Shown piece by piece: positions 7,259 through 15,742 of a DNA stretch of 64,000 nucleotides. How positions within the stretch are numbered: the first letter of the stretch is position 1; every line of letters begins with the position of its first letter. The stretch comes from Streptomyces sp. JJ66 (GTDB lineage Bacteria; Actinomycetota; Actinomycetes; Streptomycetales; Streptomycetaceae). The notes beneath the pieces are model-generated. The model was given only the letters and a program-made list of their open reading frames with translations. It searched no databases and was not told the DNA's origin. The stretch covers positions 13,995 to 77,994 of the forward strand of contig NZ_JAEVFI010000010.1 of assembly GCF_019303495.1 (NCBI RefSeq), read 5' to 3'. Made by a program: the position numbers and the translations under genes.

Positions 7259-9739
7259 TCACCCGAGGGGCGGCGTCAGCAGCTGCTCCGTCCAGATCGT
7301 CTTGCCACGGCGCGTGTAGCGGCTGCCCCAGCGGTGCGTGAGCTGCGCGACGAGGTACAGGCCGCGCCCGCCCTCGTCGGTCAGCCGGGCCCGCCGCATG
7401 CGCGGCTGGGTGCTGCTCACGTCGGACACCTCGCAGATCAGCGTGTCCGCCCGGGTGAGCCGCAGCTCGATCGTGTCGCCGCCCCCGTAGCGCACGGCGT
7501 TGGTGACCAGCTCGCTGGTGACCAGCTCGGTGGTGAAGGCCAGCATGTCCAGGTCCCAGGCCGACAGCTGTTCCAGTGCCAGTTCGCGAGCGCGCGGGAC
7601 GGCGGCGGGCTCGGCGGCCATGCTCCAGGTGGCGGTGTCCCGTGGCGGCACCGCGCGGGTGCGGGCGAGCAGCAGCGTCACGTCGTCCGACAGCGAATCC
7701 GGCGGAATGGTGGCGACCAGCGACTCGGCGGTCCGCGTGAGCGGGTGGTCCAGCACGCCGGAGGCGACCAGCCGGTCGCGCAGCTCGGCCATGCCCGCCC
7801 CGATGTCACCGCGCCGCAGTTCCACCAAGCCGTCGGTGTACAGCGCGAGGACGCTGCCGGGCGGAACGGTGACCTCCACCGGCTCGAACGGCAGCCCGCC
7901 CACCCCGAGCGGCGGCCCCGGGTGCACCTCGACGAACTCGGCCCCGCCTGGGGTGACGAGCGCGGGCGGCGGGTGCCCGGCGCTGGCGAACACGCACCGG
8001 CGCGTCACCGGGTCGTACACCCCGTACAGGCAGGTAGCGCCGAGGGAGTCGCGCGCCGTGCTCCGCGCCTCGTCGCTGGTGGCGACGTCGAGCTGGGTGA
8101 CCAGGTCGTCCAGGTGGGACAGCAGCTCCTCCGGGTCCAGGTCGAGGTCGGCGAGCGTGCGGACGGCGGTGCGCAGGCGGCCCATCGTGACCGTCGCCTG
8201 GAGCCCGTGCCCCACCACGTCGCCGACGACCAGGCCCACCCGGGCCGACGACAGCGGGATCACGTCGAACCAGTCGCCGCTGACGCCACCGCCCGCGTCG
8301 GCGGGAAGGTAGACGCTGGCGGTCTCCACGGCCGCGTTCCGCGCCGTGGAGGGCGGCAGCAGGCTGCGCTGGAGGCTGACGGCGGCACGGTGCTCGCGGG
8401 TGTAGCGGCGGGCGTTGTCCACGGCGAGCGCGGCGCGGGCGGCGATCTCCTCCAGCAGCGCGAGGTCCTCCTCGCAGTAGGGCACGGTCTGCTCGGTGCG
8501 CCACAGGGTCACCGTGCCCAGGAAGGCGGAGCGGGCGCGCAGGGGGGCGCTCAGCGCGGAGTGCGCGCCGGGCAGCGGGGGCGCCCAGCAGCGCGGCGCC
8601 CGCTCCTCGGTCCCGGGCTCCGTCCCGGGCTCGGCACTGTCCCCGGCCGCCCGCCCGGACAGGTCGCCCAGGACGACGCCGCCGTCCCGCCCGCGCCCGG
8701 GCGGCGGCAGCGCGGTGACGCGGGCGGACTCCGGCAGCTCCAGCGGGTCAGCCCCGGCGACGGCGGTGCGCAGCAGGACCGCCTGCCCGTTGCGGTCCAG
8801 CACCGGTTCGTCACCGATCAGCACCGGCTCGGCCAGCCCCACCAGCACACAGTCGGCCAGCGCGGGCACCAGCACCCGGGCCAGATCCTCACACGTACGG
8901 GTGATGGACAGCGAGCCGCCCAGGACCGACGTCGCCCGGTGCAGCAGCTGTAGCCGCTCCCCGGCCGCCTCGTGCTCGGTGACGTCGGTGAAGGCCGCGG
9001 CCGCGCCCATCGGCAACCCGTGCGGGCTGTGCAGCCGGAACGCCGACATGGCCAGCAGCCGTCCCGCGCGCGGGTCGGTCAGCGTCCGCACCCGCATGGT
9101 GACGCCCACCTCCGGCTCGCCGCTGCGCATGATCTTGCTCAGCATGTCGTCGATGGCCGTGGCGTCCTGCGGGGCGAGGAAGTCCCCCAGCCGCGCCCCG
9201 GCCAGTGCGTCCGGCAGACCGGTGTAGGGGAAGAGGGCGGTGTTGGTGCGCACGACGCGCAGGTCGGTGTCGAAGACGGCCAGCCCGATGCGGTCCTGCG
9301 CGAACAGCTCCTCCACCAGCGAGTGGTTCTGCCGCCACAGCCGCAGCAGACCGACCTCGGCGCCGAGCACCAGGTACAGCCGCGTCCCGTCCCCGAGCCC
9401 GTCCCCGGCGCCGTCCCCGCTCCCGCCCCCGGGGCCGCCCGGCGCCCGCAGCGCGATGGCCCGGACACCGACCAGTACCTCCCGCCCGTCCGCGTGCCGC
9501 AGCCGCGCCTCACCCTCCCAGCCCGGCTCCCGGCGCTCACGCCGCAGCCGCTCCCAGTCCTCCGGATCGGCCAGCAGGGTGCGCGCCGGGCGCCCGCACA
9601 CCTCCTCGGACCGCAGGCCCAGAAGCCGCTGCGCCGTGTCCGCCCAGGAGACGATCGTGCCCTCGCCGTCCAGCACCGCCGCCGCGAGGCTCGACACGGC
9701 GAACTGCTGGAGGGACGCACGCTCGGCGGAACTGGACAT
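7259..9739 (-). CDS. PAS-GAF-SpoIIE (PP2C) phosphatase with C-terminal histidine-kinase-like ATPase
   Basis: The 826-residue protein combines two sensory PAS-like domains (about 10-250) and a GAF-like domain (about 270-440). A SpoIIE/PP2C phosphatase follows (about 455-650; GDWFDVIPL, GDVVGHGLQATVTMG and LYTDGLVE motifs). The C-terminus is an RsbW-like HATPase (about 690-820; VTSELVTNAVRYGG and GRGLYLV). Proteins of this form control anti-sigma and anti-anti-sigma partner switching; phosphatase and kinase in one chain could act on an STAS antagonist in both directions. No STAS or sigma gene is adjacent. The start at 9739 is chosen at the beginning of conserved sequence. A GTG three codons upstream is also possible. 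Confidence 0.88.
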   Translation of the reverse strand: MSSSAERASLQQFAVSSLAAAVLDGEGTIVSWADTAQRLLGLRSEEVCGRPARTLLADPEDWERLRRERREPGWEGEARLRHADGREVLVGVRAIALRAPGGPGGGSGDGAGDGLGDGTRLYLVLGAEVGLLRLWRQNHSLVEELFAQDRIGLAVFDTDLRVVRTNTALFPYTGLPDALAGARLGDFLAPQDATAIDDMLSKIMRSGEPEVGVTMRVRTLTDPRAGRLLAMSAFRLHSPHGLPMGAAAAFTDVTEHEAAGERLQLLHRATSVLGGSLSITRTCEDLARVLVPALADCVLVGLAEPVLIGDEPVLDRNGQAVLLRTAVAGADPLELPESARVTALPPPGRGRDGGVVLGDLSGRAAGDSAEPGTEPGTEERAPRCWAPPLPGAHSALSAPLRARSAFLGTVTLWRTEQTVPYCEEDLALLEEIAARAALAVDNARRYTREHRAAVSLQRSLLPPSTARNAAVETASVYLPADAGGGVSGDWFDVIPLSSARVGLVVGDVVGHGLQATVTMGRLRTAVRTLADLDLDPEELLSHLDDLVTQLDVATSDEARSTARDSLGATCLYGVYDPVTRRCVFASAGHPPPALVTPGGAEFVEVHPGPPLGVGGLPFEPVEVTVPPGSVLALYTDGLVELRRGDIGAGMAELRDRLVASGVLDHPLTRTAESLVATIPPDSLSDDVTLLLARTRAVPPRDTATWSMAAEPAAVPRARELALEQLSAWDLDMLAFTTELVTSELVTNAVRYGGGDTIELRLTRADTLICEVSDVSSTQPRMRRARLTDEGGRGLYLVAQLTHRWGSRYTRRGKTIWTEQLLTPPLG

Positions 9740-9959
9740 CGACGACACACCCCATTCGCGGCGCGGCTTCGCCGTGCTCCATGATCCCGCACCCACCGCC
9801 CCGCCGCACGGCGCCGCCACCGCGCACCGGCTGTGACGGTACGGGGCCGCCGCTGTGACACCGCTGTGAAACTCCCCCGCCAGAGTTACTTCCACGGCGG
9901 GGGAGCCGGGGGAGCACAAGAAACAGGGGCGCTGGGGGGTGCTCCGAGGGGGGAACGGG

Positions 9960-9991
9960 AAGAGGGGCGCACCGCGCGGTGCGCCCCTCTT
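9960..9991 (-). terminator. Perfect 32-nt palindromic terminator
   Basis: The 16-bp arms AAGAGGGGCGCACCGC and their exact complement are contiguous. It lies downstream of the NHL/thioredoxin gene on the minus strand and separates it from the phosphatase gene. It could also act on the plus strand. Confidence 0.7.
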
Positions 9992-10054
9992 CCGCGTGGG
10001 CGGCGGCTCTTCCGCGTGAGGCCCCTCTTCCGCGTGAGGCCCCTCTTCCGCGTG
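9987..10054. repeat. Four copies of CTCTTCCGCGTG
   Basis: Exact 12-mers occur at 9987-9998, 10007-10018, 10025-10036 and 10043-10054. The last two units are identical over 18 bp. The first overlaps the right arm of the terminator, so the array may have grown by slippage from it. Apart from these repeats and the terminator, 9740-10063 holds nothing recognisable. Confidence 0.8.
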
Positions 10055-10063
10055 GGTCGCGGC

Positions 10064-11905
10064 TTACGCGTCCATCCCCGCCAGCACGAGCGGCAGGCGT
10101 GCCTGACCGTCCGGCGTCTGGCGCACCGGGACGCCCCAGTCCTGCTGGTGCATGTGGCACGCCGGGTACTCCACCGCCGGGTCGTCGTCGCAGGACGCGG
10201 CCATCGCGGAGACGTGCAGCACGCCCTCGGAGACCTCCGGGTTCAGCCGCACCTCGCGCCGCAGCTCCGGCCCGGCCCCGGTGCCGTTCTCCAGCAGCTC
10301 CGGCGGGGTGGCGCTGACCAGCAGGCGCGTCGCCGGTCCATACCGGGTGTCGAGCTTCTGCCCGGGCGGCGGGCTGAACACCACGTCCACCGCCAGCGTG
10401 CCGGGCGCCACGGGCGTGGCCGCGCGCTGGGTCCGGTGCGCGACGGCGGCCACCGGCACCGCCTCCTCGGGCAGCCGCAGCCGGGTCAGCCGGTGCCGCG
10501 CCGACTCCACGACGACGATCTCACCCCCAGCGCCGCCAGCGCCCCCAGCGCCCTCCTCCACGTCGGCGGGCAGCACGGCGCCGGACGGCTCGCGCAGGTC
10601 CGTCGCCAGCGTGCTGACCTCACCGGTGGCCGGGTCGTAGCGGCGCAGGGCGTGGTTGTAGGTGTCGCTGATCGCCACCGAGCCGTCCGGCAGCGCGGTG
10701 ACGCCCAGCGGGTGCTGGAGCAGCGCCTGCCCGGCCGCCCCGTCGCGGTGGCCGAAGTCGAACAGACCGGTGCCGACGGCGGTGTGCACGGTGCCGTCGG
10801 CATCCAGCCAGCGCAGGGCGGAGGTCTCGGAGTCGGCAACCCACAGCCGCTCCCCGGTGGCCGCCAGGCCCGAGGGCTGCGCGAACCACGCCTCGGCGGC
10901 GGGCCCGTCCACCAGGCCCTCGTTCGTCGTACCGGCGGCGGCGCGCACCGTCTCGGTCTCCGGGTCGAACGTCCACAGCTGGTGGACGCCCGCCATGGCG
11001 ATCCACAGCAACCCGCCGAACCACGCCACGTCCCACGGCGAGGACAGCGACACCTCGCGCGCCGCGCCCGACGTCGGCTCACCCTGCCACCACTGCCGCC
11101 CGGTGCCCGCCAGCGTGCGCACCGTGCCGGTGGCCAGATCGAGACCGCGCAGCGCGTGGTTCACGGTGTCCGCGACGACCACCTCACCGGACGGCAGCAC
11201 CGCCAGCCCCTGCGGCTCGCTGAACCGCGCCATGTCCGCCGCGCCGTCGGCCAGCCCGCGCTCACCGGTGCCGATACGGCGCACCACGCTCTCCCCGTCC
11301 GGCGCCAGCTCCACCAGGGCATGCCGCGTGGAGTCGCTGACGAGGAAGCCGCCGCCGTCCAGCGCCAGCGCCTTGCCCGGGAACCGCAGGTCGGTCGGTT
11401 CGGGTTCCGGCGGCACGTACGGGCCCTCTCCGCGCCGCAGGGTGCCCTTCGCCGCGTGCTCGGCCTCCAGCTCGCCCACCAGCGCTTCGATCGCGTGCGC
11501 GTGCCCCTCCCCGGCATGCTGCGCGACGACGTACCCCTCCGGGTCGATCACCACCAGCGTCGGCCACGCCCGCACCGCGTAACTCTTCCAGGTGGCCAGC
11601 TCCGGATCGTCGAGCACCGGGTGGTGCACCGCGTACCGCTCGACGGCGTCCACCACCGCCTGCGGCTCGGCCTCGTGCGCGAACTTCGGCGAGTGCACCC
11701 CGACGACGACCACGCTGTTCCGGTGCTTCTCCTCCAGCTCCCGCAACTCGTCCAGCACGTGCAGGCAGTTGATGCAGCAAAACGTCCAGAAATCCAGGAT
11801 CACTATGCGGCCCCGGAAGTCCACGAGGGACAGTTCCTTGCCGCCGGTGTTCAGCCAGCCTCGCCCTTGCAGCTCAGGAGCGCGGACCCGCGCACGCTTC
11901 GTCAT
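10064..11905 (-). CDS. Thioredoxin-like protein with NHL-repeat beta-propeller
   Basis: This 613-residue protein resembles the NHLRC2-type family. The N-terminal 150 residues form a thioredoxin/TlpA-like domain with the active-site pattern WTFCCINCLH (CxxC). The remainder carries repeated NHL blades, seen as GLAVLPSGEVVVADTVNHALR-like and VTALPDGSVAISDTYNHALRRY-like segments. No signal peptide is visible, so it is probably cytosolic. The family's biochemical role is unsettled; a redox or scaffold role is inference. The ATG at 11903-11905 begins the conserved region. The gene is followed by a strong palindromic terminator. It lies 86 nt downstream of a nitrilase-family gene on the same strand. 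Confidence 0.88.
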   Translation of the reverse strand: MTKRARVRAPELQGRGWLNTGGKELSLVDFRGRIVILDFWTFCCINCLHVLDELRELEEKHRNSVVVVGVHSPKFAHEAEPQAVVDAVERYAVHHPVLDDPELATWKSYAVRAWPTLVVIDPEGYVVAQHAGEGHAHAIEALVGELEAEHAAKGTLRRGEGPYVPPEPEPTDLRFPGKALALDGGGFLVSDSTRHALVELAPDGESVVRRIGTGERGLADGAADMARFSEPQGLAVLPSGEVVVADTVNHALRGLDLATGTVRTLAGTGRQWWQGEPTSGAAREVSLSSPWDVAWFGGLLWIAMAGVHQLWTFDPETETVRAAAGTTNEGLVDGPAAEAWFAQPSGLAATGERLWVADSETSALRWLDADGTVHTAVGTGLFDFGHRDGAAGQALLQHPLGVTALPDGSVAISDTYNHALRRYDPATGEVSTLATDLREPSGAVLPADVEEGAGGAGGAGGEIVVVESARHRLTRLRLPEEAVPVAAVAHRTQRAATPVAPGTLAVDVVFSPPPGQKLDTRYGPATRLLVSATPPELLENGTGAGPELRREVRLNPEVSEGVLHVSAMAASCDDDPAVEYPACHMHQQDWGVPVRQTPDGQARLPLVLAGMDA

Positions 11906-11991
11906 GCCGTCCAGGGTGCCACTGCGCCCGACCCGGCGGAGGAGCCGGGAGACGGCGGCGCACCACCACGTCGGCGCGGCCCGGGGCAGCG

Positions 11992-12771
11992 TTACAGCAC
12001 GCGGTCTTTGAGTACCGGGAACTCCTCGCGGATCGCGGTCACCCGGGCCGGGTCGAGGTCCGTGGTGACGACCTGTTCCGTCGCGTCGTCGGCGGCCGCC
12101 AGGGTCTCGCCCCAGGGGTCGATGACCGCGGTGCGTCCGGCCTGGGGGACGCCCGCGTGGGTGCCCGCGGTGCCGCAGGCCAGGACGTAGCACTGGTTCT
12201 CCACCGCGCGGGCCCGGGCGAGCAGGTCCCAGTGGGCGGCGCGGGCGGCGGGCCAGCCGGCGGGGAGGGCGAGCAGGTGGGCCCCGGCGTCCGTCAGCGC
12301 CCGGAACAGCTCGGGGAAGCGCAGGTCGTAGCAGGTGGCCAGGCCCACCGTCGTCCCGGCGGCCGCGACGGTGACCGGGGCGGTACCGGCGGACATCAGC
12401 GTCGCCTCACCCTGGTCGAAGCCGAACCGGTGGATCTTGCGGTAGGTGGCGGTGAGCTGGCCCTCGGGGGAGAAGACGAGCGAGGTGTTGTAGAGCGCGT
12501 CGTCGATCGCGCGCTCGACGACGGACCCGGCGTGCAGCCACACGCCCGCGTCGCGCGCGGCCTGAGCCATGGCCTTCGCGGTCGGTCCGCCGGGCACCGG
12601 TTCGGCCTCGGCCGCGAAGCGCTGGTGGTCGAAGGCGCCAACGGTCCACAGTTCGGGCAGCAGTACCAGGTCGGCGTCCGCTTGCGCGCGGACCAGTGAA
12701 GCCGCCCTGGCACGGCGGGAATGAACCGGCTCGTCCGGATCGACGTCGATCTGGATCAGTGCTGCACGCAC
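11992..12771 (-). CDS. Carbon-nitrogen hydrolase (nitrilase superfamily)
   Basis: The 259-residue protein has the nitrilase catalytic triad: Glu in LLLPELW, Lys in YRKIHRFGFDQGE and Cys in LATCYDLRFPELFR. The pattern is that of omega-amidase/deaminated-glutathione-amidase-like branches, but the substrate cannot be fixed from sequence. The GTG at 12769-12771 is chosen because AAGGAGG lies about 8 nt upstream and the protein then starts with the family-typical MRAALIQID. It is divergent from the mycothiol-isomerase-like gene, with a 161-nt shared promoter region. It may be read together with the NHL-thioredoxin gene downstream. Confidence 0.9.
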   Translation of the reverse strand: MRAALIQIDVDPDEPVHSRRARAASLVRAQADADLVLLPELWTVGAFDHQRFAAEAEPVPGGPTAKAMAQAARDAGVWLHAGSVVERAIDDALYNTSLVFSPEGQLTATYRKIHRFGFDQGEATLMSAGTAPVTVAAAGTTVGLATCYDLRFPELFRALTDAGAHLLALPAGWPAARAAHWDLLARARAVENQCYVLACGTAGTHAGVPQAGRTAVIDPWGETLAAADDATEQVVTTDLDPARVTAIREEFPVLKDRVL

Positions 12772-12932
12772 GGGGTGGGCCTCCTTCGCTCCACAAGTCC
12801 GCTCCGGGGGCCGCACCGTACGTCAAAACCCCTACGATCGTCACCCAAAAGCAGTGCCCGGGTGCCCGTGCGCAGACTAACTTGAAGGGCGCCCGCCCGC
12901 GAAAGATCCGTACCGCTGCCACGAGGGGTTCC

Positions 12933-13757
12933 GTGTCCGACCACCCGAGCCTTCAGCCCTACGCCGACGCCTGGACTCACTCGATCGAGGCGATATCCGC
13001 CCTCGTGCGGCCGCTCGCGGAGCGTGAGTGGAACCGGGCGACGTCGTGCCCGGGCTGGTCGGTGCGGGATGTCGTCTCCCATGTCATCGGCCTGGAGTGT
13101 GAGTTGCTGGGCGACCCCCGGCCCATCCACACCCTTCCGCGCGACCTCTACCACGTCACGGACGAGACGAGCCGCCGCATGGAGGTGCAGGTGGACGTGC
13201 GGCGGCACCACACGGGAGCGGAGATGACGGCGGAGCTGGAGTACACGATCATCCGCCGCGCCCGGCAGCTGCGCAACGACAAGCGTGGGCCGGACAAGAC
13301 GCTGCGTCACCCGCTGGGTCACACGGTGACGTCGGAGGCCATGCTGCGGGAGCGGGCGTTCGATGTGTGGGCGCACGAGCAGGACCTGCGACGCGCGCTG
13401 GGCGCGCCGGGCCACCTGGACGCGCCGGGCGCGCTGGTGGCGCGGGACGTGCTGATCGAGGCGCTGCCGGAGGTCGTCGCGCACCGGGCGTCGGCTCCGG
13501 CGGGCTCGGCGGTCGTCTTCGACGTGCACGGGCCGGTGGAGTTCCTGTGCACGGTGCGGGTGGACGCGGAGGGCAAGGGCGCGGTCAGCAGCACCCCGTC
13601 GCTGGGACCGGTGGTGACCTTCACCCTGGACTGGGAGACGTACGTCCGCCTGGCCTGCGGCCGGGTGCGTCCGCAGGCGGTGGCCGACCAGGTGAAGGTG
13701 GAGGGCGACGAGCGGCTGGCCGGGGCGATCCTGGCCCACTTCGCGGTGACGCCGTGA
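12933..13757 (+). CDS. Maleylpyruvate isomerase-like / mycothiol-dependent DinB-fold protein
   Basis: This 274-residue protein belongs to the actinobacterial family with a mycothiol-dependent maleylpyruvate isomerase N-terminal domain. The CPGWSVRDVVSHVIGLE and FDVWAHEQDLRRAL motifs contain the His and the Glu-x-x-x-His-like pair that bind metal. The C-terminal 90 residues are an SCP2-like domain. The substrate is unknown; these proteins are numerous in Streptomyces and few are characterised. The GTG at 12933 follows GAGGGG and starts just before conserved sequence. A long inverted repeat separates it from a convergent transporter gene. Confidence 0.85.
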   Translation: MSDHPSLQPYADAWTHSIEAISALVRPLAEREWNRATSCPGWSVRDVVSHVIGLECELLGDPRPIHTLPRDLYHVTDETSRRMEVQVDVRRHHTGAEMTAELEYTIIRRARQLRNDKRGPDKTLRHPLGHTVTSEAMLRERAFDVWAHEQDLRRALGAPGHLDAPGALVARDVLIEALPEVVAHRASAPAGSAVVFDVHGPVEFLCTVRVDAEGKGAVSSTPSLGPVVTFTLDWETYVRLACGRVRPQAVADQVKVEGDERLAGAILAHFAVTP

Positions 13758-13780
13758 CGCTGGTGAGCCCGTGACCCCGT

Positions 13781-13826
13781 GGCGGCTCCCCGGCGGAGCT
13801 GCCCCGGGCACGCTTCGGGAGCCGCC
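13781..13826. terminator. Inverted repeat between convergent genes
   Basis: GGCGGCTCCC (13781-13790) and GGGAGCCGCC (13817-13826) are exact complements with a 26-nt loop. The position between two stop codons suits a bidirectional terminator. Confidence 0.55.
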
Positions 13827-13827
13827 G

Positions 13828-14952
13828 TCACACCGGGACGTGCACGGCCTCCACGCGGCGGGCGACGACGCGTTCCCGCTCCCGGCGGTCCGCGCGGCGC
13901 CGCAGCCGCAGGATCTGGCTGATCCCGAGCGCCTGGAGCACGAACACGGCGGCGAAGGCGACCCGGAAGTTGTCCCCGGTCGCGTCGAGCAGCACGCCGA
14001 CGGCTAGCAGCGTCGTCATGGACGCGGTGAAACCACCCATGTTGACGATGCCCGAGGCCGTGCCCTGACGCTCCGGCGGGTTCGCGGGACGGGCGAAGTC
14101 GAAGCCGATCATGGACGCCGGGCCGCAGGCCCCCAGCACCAGGCACAGCGTCACCAGCAGCCACAGCGGCGCTTGCCCGGGCCAGGCCAGCACTGCCCCC
14201 CACAGCAGCGCGGTGGCGCCGACCGTGCCGAGCGCCAGCGGGGCCCGCGCCCCGTGGTGCCGCGCCAGCGTCTGCCCGTACACCAGACCGACCACCATGT
14301 GGGACAGCACGACGAGCGTCAGCAGCCCGCCCGCGCCCTCGGTGGACCTCCCCTGCGCGCGTACCAGGAACGGCAGGCCCCACAGCAGCAGGAACACCAT
14401 CGCCGGGAATTGGGTGGTGAAGTGCACCCACATGCCCAGGCGGGTGCCCGGCTCGCGCCACGCGGCGGCGAGCTGCCGCCGCACGTACCCGGGGCCGGTG
14501 TGCCGCACCGGTGCGGACTCGTGCCCGGCGGGCTGGTCCTTGAGGAACACCAGCACCAGCAGCAGCGCGAGGAGACCGCCGATGGCACTGCCCGCGAACG
14601 TCGGCGTCCAGCCGAAGGCGGCCAGGACGCGGGCGAGGACGAGCGTGCTGACGAGGCTGCCCGCCATGCCGATGAGCCCCGCCAGCTGCGCGACGAGCGG
14701 TCCGCGCCGCGCGGGGAACCAGCGCGCGCCCAGCCGCAGCACGCTGATGAACGTCATCGCGTCGCCGCAGCCCAGCAGCGCGCGGCAGGCCAGCGCGGCG
14801 GGGTAGCCCTCGGCGAGGAAGTAGACGGCCACACCCAGGCCCCACATCGCCACGGCCCGGGGGCCGCCGGGCGGGTCACCGGGCAGCCGCACCCCGGCGG
14901 CGGTCACGGGACGAGCGGGCGCGGCGCGGGCATGGATACACCGTAGAGACAA
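13828..14952 (-). CDS. MFS transporter, N-terminally shortened
   Basis: The frame encodes 374 residues of an actinobacterial MFS permease. Recognisable blocks begin near AEGYPAALACRALLGCGDAM and continue through GARWFPARRGPLVAQLAGL and PASMIGFDFARPANPPERQG to the end, giving about ten membrane segments. Related transporters have about 420 residues and twelve segments. Here the region that should hold segments 1 and 2 and the DRxGxRR loop is replaced by charged, non-hydrophobic sequence (residues 1-35). No membrane-like frame was found in the 150 bases upstream. It is probably a 5'-truncated or frameshifted gene and possibly a pseudogene. The start at 14952 is only the frame limit. Confidence 0.7.
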   Translation of the reverse strand: MSLRCIHARAAPARPVTAAGVRLPGDPPGGPRAVAMWGLGVAVYFLAEGYPAALACRALLGCGDAMTFISVLRLGARWFPARRGPLVAQLAGLIGMAGSLVSTLVLARVLAAFGWTPTFAGSAIGGLLALLLVLVFLKDQPAGHESAPVRHTGPGYVRRQLAAAWREPGTRLGMWVHFTTQFPAMVFLLLWGLPFLVRAQGRSTEGAGGLLTLVVLSHMVVGLVYGQTLARHHGARAPLALGTVGATALLWGAVLAWPGQAPLWLLVTLCLVLGACGPASMIGFDFARPANPPERQGTASGIVNMGGFTASMTTLLAVGVLLDATGDNFRVAFAAVFVLQALGISQILRLRRRADRRERERVVARRVEAVHVPV

Positions 14953-15095
14953 CAGGCAGGCGCCCCGGCCCCCGTCCGCGATGCGGACGCCACACCCTGC
15001 TCGCTTCCCCGCTCACCGACGCGCAGAATCGTTTCTGAGCCACCTCTACGATGAAACGAGGCCGTGTGACCGAATCGTCAGGCAGGAGAAGCGAT

Positions 15096-15716
15096 ATGAC
15101 CATCGCCCCGGAACGCCAGGCTCACACCGTGCCGCGGGAACGCCCCATGGGCCTGCTCGACATCGCTGAGATGGTGTACCGGGAGTTCCCCGGGCACCGG
15201 GTGGAAGTGCTCGCAGGACAACTGACCGTGACGCCGCCTGCCGACCCGCCGCACGGGGACGCGCTGACCGACCTGACGATGGCGCTCGCGCCGCTGCACG
15301 GCAAGGAGACCCGCGTCATCCAGGCTGTCGGGCTGTGGCTCCCCACCGGCAACGACGACTACGCGGTGCCCGATCTCGCCGTCGTGGACGCCGACCACCG
15401 CGAGCACGTCGTGCGCTTCCACTGCGTGGACCCCGCCATCTGCCACCTGGTCGTGGAGATCACCTCGTCCAACTGGGCTGACGACACCGTGAAGAAGCCG
15501 ACGGCCTACGCGCGGGCGGGCGTGCCGGTGTACGTCGTCGGGGACCGTCGGCAGGGCGAGGTCATCGTGCTGAGCGAACCGCGCGGCGGCGAGTACCGGG
15601 CCCGGGCCGCGTACCGGCCCGGGGAGACGTTCACGCTGCCCGGCGATCTGGCGGAGGGGCTCGTCCTGGAGGTGGACGCCGTGCTGGGGCGGGAGCCCGG
15701 GGCGGACGCCGGCTAG
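15096..15716 (+). CDS. Uma2 family (DUF820) putative endonuclease
   Basis: The 206-residue protein has the Uma2/DUF820 restriction-endonuclease-like fold: PDLAVVDADHRE and HLVVEITSSNWADDTVKKPTA carry the PD...ExK-type acidic residues, followed by YARAGVPVYVVGDR. The family is abundant in Streptomyces and its role is unknown. The ATG at 15096 is chosen for the CAGGAG site 8 nt upstream. A second, distant member lies at 50699-51253. The gene converges on the Ser/Thr kinase gene, with only 26 nt between stops. Confidence 0.88.
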   Translation: MTIAPERQAHTVPRERPMGLLDIAEMVYREFPGHRVEVLAGQLTVTPPADPPHGDALTDLTMALAPLHGKETRVIQAVGLWLPTGNDDYAVPDLAVVDADHREHVVRFHCVDPAICHLVVEITSSNWADDTVKKPTAYARAGVPVYVVGDRRQGEVIVLSEPRGGEYRARAAYRPGETFTLPGDLAEGLVLEVDAVLGREPGADAG

Positions 15717-15742
15717 CGGGAGCCGGGACGGTCCGGGGTGGG

